Below are positions 43,797-51,899 of a DNA stretch of 64,000 bases, piece after piece (positions within the stretch are counted from its first letter, which is position 1; each line of letters begins with the position of its first letter). The notes beneath the pieces were generated by a model. It worked only from the letters and a program-made list of their open reading frames with translations, searched no databases and was not told where the DNA came from. The DNA is taken from assembly GCA_016342755.1 (NCBI GenBank), contig JAEINS010000011.1, positions 62,001 to 126,000 of the forward strand. Direction: 5' to 3'. The position numbers and the translations under genes are program-made. The stretch comes from Melioribacteraceae bacterium. GTDB taxonomy: Bacteria; Bacteroidota; Ignavibacteria; Ignavibacteriales; Melioribacteraceae.

Positions 43797-45941
43797 CTAA
43801 ATAAACAGTTTTGTAATATTATATGCTATAAATGCCATTATCCAGCTCATGCTAGTTGTATAACCCAGATATAAAAGAGTCCATTTAATATTTCCCGCTT
43901 CTCTAAAAAACACAATAGTTGCAGAAATACAGGGTACATACAGTAATACAAAAACCATAAACGCAATTGCAACAGCTTCATTGTAGTTTGGATCGGATTG
44001 CAGGCGGGTTCTAAGATTGGCTGATTCTTCATCCGTATCACCAAGAGCGTATATTGTTCCCATTGTAGAAACAACTATTTCTTTGGCTGCAACGCCGGTA
44101 ACTAATGCTATTCCAAGTCTCCAGTCGAAGCCGAGAGGAGATATAATGGGCTCAATCGATTTTCCAATTTTTCCGGCAAGTGAAAATGCCAGGTTATCGG
44201 ATGCCGCTTGATTTTGCAGATGTGTTATTTTACTTGTTTTTTCAATTTCAGTTAGTGTTTCAGAATTCTGTACATTCTCAACTTGTTTAGTCAGATGAAG
44301 ATTAATAAGCTCATTCTTAGGATAGTTGCTTGCAATCCATATTAAAACTGATGCCAGCAAAATAATAGTACCGGCTTTTCTTAAATATGAATAAGCTTTC
44401 ATCCACATCTGCATAAATAGCGATCTGAAAGTAGGCATTCTATAAGGAGGAAGCTCCATTACAAAAGGTTCGGAGACTCCTTTAAATACTGTTGTCTTTA
44501 AAAGTTTTGCTGAAAGTAACGCTAAAATAACACCAAGCAAATAAATTAAAGAAAGGATATTTCCTGCCTGATCAACAGGGAAAAACGCGCCTATAAAAAG
44601 AATATAAACGGGAAACTTTGCACTGCAGCTCATGAAAGGAATAATAAGCAGAGTGGTAATTCTGTCACTTTCACTTTTCAAAGTTCTTGTTCCCATAAAT
44701 GCCGGTACAGAACAGCCAAATCCGGTTATCATAGGGATAAATGATTTTCCGTGTAATCCAAATTTGTGCATTACTTTATCAATTACAAAAGCCGCTCTGG
44801 CCATGTAACCGGTTCCTTCTAAAATTGCCAAAGCAAAAAATAAAATCATAATATTAGGCAGAAATATAAGAACGCCGCCAACACCCGATATAATGCCGTC
44901 AACAATAATTGATTTTAATATGCCATCGGGTAATAACGTAGCAAATGCCATTCCCAGTTTTTCAAAACCGATTTCAATCAATTGCATTGGAACTTCTCCC
45001 AGCGCAAAAGTAGCCTGGAAAATCAGCCACATAAAAAACGCGAATATAGGAAGTCCGGTAATTCTATTTATCAGTATCCTGTCAATTTTTTCGGAGAGTG
45101 TTAGAGCTTTTTTTTGTCCAATAGTAACAGTTTCTTTTAAAGCACCATTTATAAAGGCGAAGCTTTCTTCCATCAAAATCATTTCAGGATCAGAATTATA
45201 TTTCTTTTCAAAATCTCTAAAAACAGAGGAAAGATAGTTTTGTACTTTTATCCATACCGGATATTTTTGAATTAAGTTATAGATGCTTTTATCGCTGACT
45301 AAAAGTTTAATAGCCAGCCATCTGGTATTATATTTTGCTGATAGTTCTTTATCTTTATTTAAAATTTTTGTCAGTTTCTCAATTCTTTCTTCAAGAATTT
45401 CGGAGTAGTTAAGTTTATTTTTTTTTGCTTCAATTTCACCGGTGTAAAGATCAACTATATGATCTAATAAGGATTCAATTCCTTCATTTTTTACTGCCGA
45501 TGTTGGTACTAAATGCGCGCCTAATAATTTTTCCAGTTGGTCAATATCAATGCTAATAATCTTTTTGTCAGCTTCATCAAACATATTTAAGGCAACAATC
45601 ATGTTGCTGCCTAAATTCATAAGCTGGGTTGTTAACAAAAGATTTCGTTCAAGATTTGTTGTATCAACAACATCCACAACCACATCTGGTTTTTTATTTA
45701 TCAAATAATCTCTGGCAACAAGTTCTTCCGGCGAATAACTTGTAAGACTGTAAGTTCCGGGCAGATCAACAATAGTAATTTTGTATCCTTTTCGGTAAGT
45801 TACACCTTCAACCTTTTCAACTGTAACTCCCGAAAAATTTCCAACTTTCTGATTAGCACCAACAATGCTATTGAACAGAGAGGTTTTACCACAATTAGGA
45901 TTTCCGGCAAGCGCAACATTTATTTCCATAGGAAGTTTCAT
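43797..45941 (-). CDS. feoB: Ferrous iron transport protein B
   Basis: A 714-aa Fe(II) uptake protein. An N-terminal GTPase domain has GNPNCGKTSLF (residues ~13-23), switch I with GVTVEK, DLPGTYSL and LNMFDEAD. A helical GDI-like spacer follows, then eight or more membrane helices with the two Gate motifs, including GYMARAAFVID and the FGCSVPAF cysteine and PFMSCSAKFPVYI segments. Length is at the low end for FeoB. It follows the FeoA-like gene by 9 bases and is co-transcribed with it. Confidence 0.96.
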   Translation of the reverse strand: MKLPMEINVALAGNPNCGKTSLFNSIVGANQKVGNFSGVTVEKVEGVTYRKGYKITIVDLPGTYSLTSYSPEELVARDYLINKKPDVVVDVVDTTNLERNLLLTTQLMNLGSNMIVALNMFDEADKKIISIDIDQLEKLLGAHLVPTSAVKNEGIESLLDHIVDLYTGEIEAKKNKLNYSEILEERIEKLTKILNKDKELSAKYNTRWLAIKLLVSDKSIYNLIQKYPVWIKVQNYLSSVFRDFEKKYNSDPEMILMEESFAFINGALKETVTIGQKKALTLSEKIDRILINRITGLPIFAFFMWLIFQATFALGEVPMQLIEIGFEKLGMAFATLLPDGILKSIIVDGIISGVGGVLIFLPNIMILFFALAILEGTGYMARAAFVIDKVMHKFGLHGKSFIPMITGFGCSVPAFMGTRTLKSESDRITTLLIIPFMSCSAKFPVYILFIGAFFPVDQAGNILSLIYLLGVILALLSAKLLKTTVFKGVSEPFVMELPPYRMPTFRSLFMQMWMKAYSYLRKAGTIILLASVLIWIASNYPKNELINLHLTKQVENVQNSETLTEIEKTSKITHLQNQAASDNLAFSLAGKIGKSIEPIISPLGFDWRLGIALVTGVAAKEIVVSTMGTIYALGDTDEESANLRTRLQSDPNYNEAVAIAFMVFVLLYVPCISATIVFFREAGNIKWTLLYLGYTTSMSWIMAFIAYNITKLFI

Positions 45942-45950
45942 AATTGAGGT

Positions 45951-46472
45951 TTATTTCCTTAGCATTTTTAGCTTATTAAAAATTGATTTGCTGCTGCTGT
46001 TAGATAGGCTTTTTAATGAGACATATATATTTTCAGCTTCATTTAGTCTAAGCGAGAGATCAAACCCGTTAAGTTTTACAACAATTGGATCTCCCAAAGG
46101 TGCTTTTCTAATTACTTCTAAAATAGCTCCTTTTATTAATCCCATATCCAGCAAACGCCTTCTTATCTCGCCTTTTGCGAGAACATTTTTTACTTCAGCT
46201 AAATCGCCGGTTCTTAAGGAACTTAATAAAATGTCATTTATGGTTTCAGATTCCACAATAATTTTTGCCGCTAGTTCTTTTCCAACAAGTATATTTTCAC
46301 CTTTCGACTGAATTGTAACAGGCGATCTATAATTCTCATTTTTCTGTATAATTATGCTGTCATCAATTGAAAGATTTAATGATTTAATATTATTAAGCGC
46401 ACCTCTTCCGCCACAAAATTTTGCTATTTTAACTTCTAGACCAGCTTTACAATAACAAAGTCGGGTTAACAA
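45951..46472 (-). CDS. feoA: FeoA-type protein with two FeoA-like units
   Basis: A 173-aa protein, about twice the usual ~75-90 aa of FeoA. The C-terminal unit (~95-165) is clear: LAEVKNVLAKGEIRRRLLDM, GLIKGAILEV, then LNGFDLSLRLNEAENIYV. The N-terminal unit (~10-85) has the same layout (GLEVKIAKFCGGRGALNNI, LNLSIDDSIII, GENILVGKELAAKIIV), so the chain appears to be a tandem of two SH3-like FeoA domains. FeoA helps FeoB activity, probably by contact with its GTPase domain. The start is TTG at 46472 after AAGGAT. It leads the feo operon. Confidence 0.88.
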   Translation of the reverse strand: MLTRLCYCKAGLEVKIAKFCGGRGALNNIKSLNLSIDDSIIIQKNENYRSPVTIQSKGENILVGKELAAKIIVESETINDILLSSLRTGDLAEVKNVLAKGEIRRRLLDMGLIKGAILEVIRKAPLGDPIVVKLNGFDLSLRLNEAENIYVSLKSLSNSSSKSIFNKLKMLRK

Positions 46473-46505
46473 AAAATATCCTTATTTATATTTAGTTTTA
46501 ATAAA

Positions 46506-46513
46506 CAAACATA
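46506..46513 (-). promoter_or_regulatory. Candidate -7 promoter box of the feo operon
   Basis: The minus strand reads TATGTTTG, matching TAnnTTTG, 33 bases before the feoA start. A palindrome TTTGATCAAA (about 46522-46531) lies just upstream and could hold a regulator such as a CRP/FNR-type protein, but this is speculative. Confidence 0.35.
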
Positions 46514-46571
46514 GTGATTTTTTTGATCAAATAAAATTATTGATTAAATAAAGGGAATTTTCCGGAGGGAA

Positions 46572-46595
46572 ACCCAGGGAATTGCTCCCCCGGGT
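46572..46595 (-). terminator. Hairpin after the M28 peptidase gene
   Basis: ACCCGGGG/CCCTGGGT on the minus strand pair with one G-U pair and a central loop, 7 bases after the peptidase stop. The A-C mismatch on the plus strand shows it suits the minus-strand transcript. There is no U run, so the termination call is weak. Confidence 0.4.
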
Positions 46596-46601
46596 AAAAA
46601 T

Positions 46602-48389
46602 TTATAATTCTGTAATTAATAAAATTTTCTTGCCGTCGCGTAAAACTTCTACTGTAATTCTTTGTCCAACTTTAAAATCGGAAAGACGGTTCATGTAATC
46701 ATAAATATCTTTAACTTCTTTACCTTCCATTCCAATAATTACATCGCCTTTTTGCATTCCGGCATTTTTTGCGGGTCTTCCGTCCATAACAGCGTCAACT
46801 CTTAAACCGGTTGTTTCAGTTCCCGATACATCGGGCATAATTCCTAAAGTAACTTTGAATTTTCTTTTTCCGGTATCGCGTGTTTTTGGTCCGGCTTCCT
46901 GGAATGTAAGTGAACTTCCATAGTTAGCAACCTGTGTTATAAGATCGTACGCAAAATCGGAGACAAGTTTTTGACCTTCAAAATTACATTTATCAGGTGT
47001 ATCTCTGCTGGTGTGATAATCATCGTGTATACCTGTAAAGAAGAATAATACGGGAATATCGAGCGCATAAAAGGATGCGTGATCAGATGGTCCGTATCCC
47101 TGAGGTGATTTAGAAACCTTAAGTTCACTTTTGGTTAGAAGATCATCTATAATTAAATCGTATTCTTTTGCGGTTCCGGTTCCGCCAAGTGATATTGACT
47201 GGCTATCTTCATCTAAACGGCCAACCATATCAAAATTAAGCATACATTTTACATTTTTAAGATCAATAAAAGGATTATTTGTGAAATATTTTGATCCAAG
47301 CAATCCCATTTCTTCGCCGCTAAAAGCAATCATCAATATACTGCGTTTTATATAATTTTTATTTAACGATAACCTTTCCATCAGTTCTATAATAGTAGCA
47401 ACACCGGAGGCATTATCATCAGCTCCGTAATGAATAACATTGTTATCAGGTTCTCTTGAACCTGAACCGGGTCCGCCCATTCCAAGATGATCGAAGTGCC
47501 CGCCTAATATCACAATTTCATTTTTTAATATTGGATCAGAACCTTCAAGGTAAAATGAAACATTCTGAGTTTTAACTTTATTTTCAATAATTTCTGCTGA
47601 TGCATCCACAACAGTTTCAAGTTCGAAGCTAAATGGAATCATTTCCTCAGAATAATGAGTTTCAAGCTCAGATATTGTAACTTCAGCATTCTCTAAAATT
47701 TTATCGGCATGAGATCTTTTAATCTGTATGGCGGGTAATTCGATACTGGATTCCCTTTTACTGTTTGCTGTAACAACAAGATTATCGTCCTTGTCAAATT
47801 TTTCACCGGAAACAAATAAAACACCGGCAGCTTTGTTGTCTTTTGCAATCATAGCTTTTTTACGAAGACCGCTATAGTTTTCGAATCTGTCATTATGTTT
47901 ATCAGAGTCAGGCGAACCTCTTAAAATCATTACCCATTTGCCTGTAACATCTAAATCAGCATAATCGTGCCATTTTAAGCTGTCATTTTCAAAATCAAAT
48001 CCATAACCAACAAAAACAACATTAGATTTTAGTGAACCATTACCTGAAATTGAAAGAGGTGTAAAATCATTATCAATAGTACCAGTAAAGTTATTATAGT
48101 TAAAACTATTATTTGTACCGGTACTTATAGAAGTAGTTACATCAAAATATTGAAAACCGTTTTCTGCCTGTGGTAAAAGAACTGAATTTTCTAACTGCTG
48201 TTTAATATATGCCGCGGCAAGTTTATCGCCTTCTGTACCGGGTTTTCTGCCGGCACATTCTTTAGAAGCCAGGTATTTAACATGTTCTTCAAGTTCGGAT
48301 ACTTTTATTTCTTCAGAAAAATCGATTTGAGAAAAAATAGTGCATGAATAAAAAAATGTGAAAACCAAAAGAGTTCTAATAAATTTCAT
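46602..48389 (-). CDS. Exported M28-family aminopeptidase with PA and PDZ domains
   Basis: A 595-aa secreted peptidase. A signal peptide spans the first ~20 residues (FTFFYSCTIFS). A PA-like insert occupies ~110-250. The M28 catalytic core (~285-500) shows zinc ligands in GGHFDHLGMG, YGADDNASGVATI, FSGEEMGLLGS, NFDMVGRLDE and DDYHTSRDTPDKC. A C-terminal PDZ domain (~505-595: LRVDAVMDGRPAKNAGMQKG, DVIIGMEGKEV) may guide substrates. It likely trims peptides in the periplasm or at the surface. There is no T9SS tail. It is divergent from the next lipoprotein gene. Confidence 0.9.
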   Translation of the reverse strand: MKFIRTLLVFTFFYSCTIFSQIDFSEEIKVSELEEHVKYLASKECAGRKPGTEGDKLAAAYIKQQLENSVLLPQAENGFQYFDVTTSISTGTNNSFNYNNFTGTIDNDFTPLSISGNGSLKSNVVFVGYGFDFENDSLKWHDYADLDVTGKWVMILRGSPDSDKHNDRFENYSGLRKKAMIAKDNKAAGVLFVSGEKFDKDDNLVVTANSKRESSIELPAIQIKRSHADKILENAEVTISELETHYSEEMIPFSFELETVVDASAEIIENKVKTQNVSFYLEGSDPILKNEIVILGGHFDHLGMGGPGSGSREPDNNVIHYGADDNASGVATIIELMERLSLNKNYIKRSILMIAFSGEEMGLLGSKYFTNNPFIDLKNVKCMLNFDMVGRLDEDSQSISLGGTGTAKEYDLIIDDLLTKSELKVSKSPQGYGPSDHASFYALDIPVLFFFTGIHDDYHTSRDTPDKCNFEGQKLVSDFAYDLITQVANYGSSLTFQEAGPKTRDTGKRKFKVTLGIMPDVSGTETTGLRVDAVMDGRPAKNAGMQKGDVIIGMEGKEVKDIYDYMNRLSDFKVGQRITVEVLRDGKKILLITEL

Positions 48390-48447
48390 TTACTTACCTC
48401 AATTTTCTGACTTAATAAAATTTAATAACATGTAAACAAATTAAAAA

Positions 48448-48455
48448 TATTTTTG
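48448..48455 (+). promoter_or_regulatory. Candidate -7 promoter box of the 48519 lipoprotein gene
   Basis: TATTTTTG fits TAnnTTTG 63 bases before the ATG at 48519. The surrounding DNA is T-rich, so chance matches are likely. Confidence 0.2.
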
Positions 48456-48518
48456 TAATTTATCATATTTCATTTATGATTATGAAAATATCTGATTTAG
48501 GATAAAGCGGCCGATTAT

Positions 48519-49577
48519 ATGAATTATGCTTTAAAAATAATTTCCCTTTTATTTTTTAGTTTTTTAATAGCCTGTACTCAGAAAACTGAAAAGCCCCGGC
48601 AAAATGAAAAGAACTTTGAATTGGCGAAAGAAGTTCCAATACAGGAGATTAAACTTAAAGGTGAAATAGCAGAATGTTATTCTGAAATTTCCAGTATGGC
48701 GTGGCATGGCGATGACTTAATTTTAATGCCGCAATTTCCGCATAAATTCTCAAATGAAAATGATGGTATTCTTTGGAAGATTAATATAAACCGTATTGAA
48801 GCATATTTAAATGGAACTGATACAACCGCTATAACAGCGGGAGAAATTAAGTTTTCTGCAAAAGGTTTAGATGAATTTGGTAAATCAAAAGGTTCAGGCT
48901 ACGAAGGTATAACATTTGCGGGAAATAAAGTTTATATGACAATAGAAGGTGTAGAATCCTCTTTAACCATGGGGTTTTTATTGAAGGGCGAATATAAAAA
49001 GGAAGAAAATATAGTTATAATGGATCAAAATTCAGTAGTCTCAATAAATTCTCAAACCGGAATATGTAATTTTGCCGAGGAAACAATACTGGCTGTAAAT
49101 GAAAATGTTTTAACTATTCACGAAGCTAACGGCGCAAACTTAAATAAAAATCCCGTTGTAAATGAATATAATTTTACAGATGGTTCACTAAATAAGATTT
49201 TATTTCCAAATATTGAGTTTAAAATTAATGATGCTACAATGATTGATGAGAACAACAATTTTTGGGTGATAAATTATCATTATTATGGCGACACTGATAT
49301 AATGGAGCTGGCTGAAGACAAGATTGGTAAAAAATATGGAATTGGCAAAACACACAGCAATTCAGAAAGGCTGGAAAGATTAGTTGAACTTAATTATTCA
49401 AAAGAAAAAATAACCATTACACAAAATCCGTCAATTCAGCTGGAACTGGATAAAGATCCGAAAGTCTCCAGGAATTGGGAAGGTATAGTCAGGTATAAGG
49501 ATAAAGGATTTTTAATAGTTACAGATTATTATCCGGGAACAATTTTTGCCTTTGTTCCTTATTCAAAATCGGATTAA
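48519..49577 (+). CDS. Lipoprotein with a predicted beta-propeller-like fold
   Basis: A 352-aa lipoprotein with a signal peptide ending in LIACT (Cys lipobox). The mature part consists of repeating beta strands with aromatic/acidic turns (AWHGDDLILMPQFPH, GYEGITFAGNKVYMTIEG, INDATMIDENNNFWVINYH, WEGIVRYKDKGFLIVTDYYPG). It recalls esterase-like-phytase or SdiA-regulated-type propellers that bind Ca or phosphorylated substrates, but no definite catalytic motif stands out. It is flanked by divergent and convergent genes, so it is probably transcribed alone. Confidence 0.6.
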   Translation: MNYALKIISLLFFSFLIACTQKTEKPRQNEKNFELAKEVPIQEIKLKGEIAECYSEISSMAWHGDDLILMPQFPHKFSNENDGILWKININRIEAYLNGTDTTAITAGEIKFSAKGLDEFGKSKGSGYEGITFAGNKVYMTIEGVESSLTMGFLLKGEYKKEENIVIMDQNSVVSINSQTGICNFAEETILAVNENVLTIHEANGANLNKNPVVNEYNFTDGSLNKILFPNIEFKINDATMIDENNNFWVINYHYYGDTDIMELAEDKIGKKYGIGKTHSNSERLERLVELNYSKEKITITQNPSIQLELDKDPKVSRNWEGIVRYKDKGFLIVTDYYPGTIFAFVPYSKSD

Positions 49578-49579
49578 TA

Positions 49580-50458
49580 TTAAGAGTTTAGTATCAGTAA
49601 GGTTCCAGCCAGAAGAATAATTATCGCAATAGATTTTCTTAAAAGATAATGTTCGTTAAACATTTTTCCCCCAATTATAGAAGCAAAAAAAACAGATATC
49701 CTTTTTAACGATAGTACCAGAGCTACCGGAGCAATTTTAACAGCGGCAATCTGGGTGTATCTATAGACAATTGTAAAAACTGAAATAAGGGCAATAAGCT
49801 TCCAGCTATATTTAAACGATATAGCGATTTTGTTTTTGGAAACATTTTTACTGAAAAAAGCCAGAATAGAAAAATTGAAAGCAATAAAAACATGCTGAAA
49901 AAGTATAAAAGAATTCGGCTCAAGTTTAAAATCTTTAAGTATAGCTTTATCCAGAACAGAAGTAGCTGTAAATAACAATAGTGCTGTTGTTATATACCGA
50001 TGATTTCTTGATGTGAAAAATATTTTAAAAGGTGAAAGTAAATCCTTTTTATGGTGAAGTTCTAAAACATAAGTGCCAATTAAAAGAGCAATCATACCGC
50101 TTATTTCATAAACGGTAAGAGTTTCGCCAAGAAATATATAAGCAAAAACGGCTACAATTCCCGGTGTTAAAACCATCATGGGCAAAGCATCGCTTAATTC
50201 AAGGTTCTTAAGTGCCAGCATAACGTTTAAGAACGCAAATGCTCCTAAAATAGTTTTTCCATATAAAACAAATAAACTTAAGAGAGAAATACTTTCGGTA
50301 TTAATTATGAACAAAATTGGAAGAGAAAATACTACGTTGAAAATTGATAGTAATAAAGCAAACTCAAGAGCGTTAAGCTTAAAAAGAACTTTCTTTTGTG
50401 TTATTGCCGCCGCGGCAGAAAAGAATGCCGAAATTAATGAAAGTATTATCCAATCCAT
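49580..50458 (-). CDS. EamA-family transporter
   Basis: A 292-aa ten-helix protein of the EamA/DMT superfamily, not closely similar to the first EamA protein in the window (28827). Helix starts include ILSLISAFFSAAAAITQKKV and the LSDALPMMVLTPGIVAVFA core; the loop ELHHKKDLLSPFKIFFTSRN separates the two halves. It probably exports or exchanges a small metabolite. It is followed by a PepSY-domain gene 6 bases upstream on the same strand, suggesting co-transcription. Substrate unknown. Confidence 0.8.
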   Translation of the reverse strand: MDWIILSLISAFFSAAAAITQKKVLFKLNALEFALLLSIFNVVFSLPILFIINTESISLLSLFVLYGKTILGAFAFLNVMLALKNLELSDALPMMVLTPGIVAVFAYIFLGETLTVYEISGMIALLIGTYVLELHHKKDLLSPFKIFFTSRNHRYITTALLLFTATSVLDKAILKDFKLEPNSFILFQHVFIAFNFSILAFFSKNVSKNKIAISFKYSWKLIALISVFTIVYRYTQIAAVKIAPVALVLSLKRISVFFASIIGGKMFNEHYLLRKSIAIIILLAGTLLILNS

Positions 50459-50464
50459 TTGTAC

Positions 50465-51016
50465 CTAGTAGAATAGTATTAAGAATAAAATAGGAACTAA
50501 AATACCAATACCGGTTAACCACGCGCCTCTTCCGGTTATCCCTTTTTTACCTTTAATTATTAGAAGCCCGGAAACGGCTATTATAATTAGAGATAAGGCA
50601 AATAGATCTGAAAAGTACGTCCACCATTTACCAGGATTGTAGTGTAAATAATTAACCTGATGTAAAATTGGTTTACGTGTTATTTTTTCTAAAACGGCTG
50701 TACCGGTTTTAGTGTCAATAGTTAAAGATCCATTTTTTATGAAAATTTTTATTGAGTTATTATTTGGCATATAGTGTTTTTTATAATCGGCTTTTTCCCC
50801 AATAGAATTTAGAATTTCAAGAGCTTCTGTTTTTGTAAAAGTTTTTTGATTGTCTGATAATTCAATTGAGTATTGTTTCTGTTCAATATTGTAGCTTGGA
50901 TTCCAATCACTTATATGATTTACAGCTATACCCGAAATTGAGTAAATAATTGTCATTCCAAAAAATAGATAACCAAAATCCCGATGAATAATTCTGTTCC
51001 ACTTTCTCCACTTCAT
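50465..51016 (-). CDS. PepSY-associated membrane protein
   Basis: A 183-aa protein of the PepSY_TM type. One helix near the N-terminus (RDFGYLFFGMTIIYSISGIA) is followed by a PepSY-like region (ALEILNSIGEKADY ... DTKTGTAVLEKITR, residues ~65-120). Two helices follow (WWTYFSDLFALSLIIIAVSG and GILVPILFLILF). Such proteins are often linked to ferric-siderophore reduction or peptidase inhibition. The exact role is unclear; iron is a fair guess given FeoAB and the heme genes elsewhere in the window. Confidence 0.75.
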   Translation of the reverse strand: MKWRKWNRIIHRDFGYLFFGMTIIYSISGIAVNHISDWNPSYNIEQKQYSIELSDNQKTFTKTEALEILNSIGEKADYKKHYMPNNNSIKIFIKNGSLTIDTKTGTAVLEKITRKPILHQVNYLHYNPGKWWTYFSDLFALSLIIIAVSGLLIIKGKKGITGRGAWLTGIGILVPILFLILFY

Positions 51017-51033
51017 AAAACTTGCTTCCGGTA

Positions 51034-51060
51034 AATTAAAACGCGGAAATGATTCCGCGC
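51034..51060 (-). terminator. Rho-independent terminator after the 51086 lipoprotein gene
   Basis: On the minus strand CGCGGAA pairs with TTCCGCG (51042-51048 and 51053-51059) around a 4-base loop, followed by TTTTAATTT. It separates the lipoprotein gene from the PepSY gene. Confidence 0.75.
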
Positions 51061-51085
51061 TTATATTATTAAAATATAATATTAA

Positions 51086-51667
51086 CTATTTTGCTTCTTC
51101 AACTTTGCTTTCAAGAGGTTTGTATTCTGAACATTCAATTGAATAGTAACCTAAAAATTCTTTTCCGCTTTCTTTTAATTTAACTCTTAAAGTTTCAATT
51201 TGTTTTAAAGTTGATTCTTTAGCATGATGATCTTCAGCATCTTCGTCCTGACCGTCATGAATACCTTTTCCTTCAACTTCTTTTTCAACAGCGTTAGTTT
51301 CTTTTTCCCAATTATCAAGGTATGCATTGTCAATTCTTAATTCAGCAACAACACCAATTGCGGTTATATCACTGCCTTCTAATTCTTTTTCAAATTTTTC
51401 AACTTTACCAGCTTCAATCTTTACCTTTGTTTTTTGATCTTCACCAACTATGTGACATCTTTTTCCGCCATGTTCACAAACATGTACAACTGTTCCTTTA
51501 ACCTCAACTGTTTTACCAACAAGATTAACAGCAACTGAATCAAATTCTTCGACAGATACTTTTGTTATTTCAGTATCTGCTTTTTCTACCGGCTTAGTTT
51601 CTTCTTTTTTTGCGCATGCGGTAAATAAAAAAGCCGCAATTAATAAACTTAAAATACTTCTTAACAT
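51086..51667 (-). CDS. Lipoprotein with an OB-fold-like domain and His/Asp-rich tail
   Basis: A 193-aa lipoprotein (signal peptide ends FTACAKKE). Residues ~45-115 look like an OB-fold (VGKTVEVKGTVVHVCEHGG, KRCHIVGEDQKTKVKIEAG, GSDITAIGVVAELRID), with a Cys-x4-5-Cys pair (CEHGGKRC). A spacer HDGQDEDAEDHHAKE (~140-155), rich in His and Asp, could bind metal. The C-terminal part (~157-190) is helical with one Cys. I do not know a named family; membership in a divalent-metal or redox role is speculation. GGGAG precedes ATG 51667. Confidence 0.65.
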   Translation of the reverse strand: MLRSILSLLIAAFLFTACAKKEETKPVEKADTEITKVSVEEFDSVAVNLVGKTVEVKGTVVHVCEHGGKRCHIVGEDQKTKVKIEAGKVEKFEKELEGSDITAIGVVAELRIDNAYLDNWEKETNAVEKEVEGKGIHDGQDEDAEDHHAKESTLKQIETLRVKLKESGKEFLGYYSIECSEYKPLESKVEEAK

Positions 51668-51899
51668 TTTAACTCCCTTTGTAAATTAGTAGTAATTAGT
51701 GCGGACTAATTTAACAAGAGAAATTAAGACTTAAAAGGATTTTGGTCTCGAAATAAAAAATAATTGCCTTATTCATCCGGTATTGAATATTATTCAGGAA
51801 AAACTGATAAGAAATTCTTATTTTTTGAAAGTGCTGTAAAAGTTTGGGTTATAAATTCATTACCAAAATAAATTTTTTAATCATCAATTTGGAGAAGCA

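Noticed and set aside
44893-45237. 114-codon antisense frame inside feoB
   Set aside because: Shadow of a conserved membrane region of FeoB.
45865-46311. 148-codon antisense frame across the feoA/feoB junction
   Set aside because: Mirrors the FeoA and FeoB reading frames; no promoter or family support.
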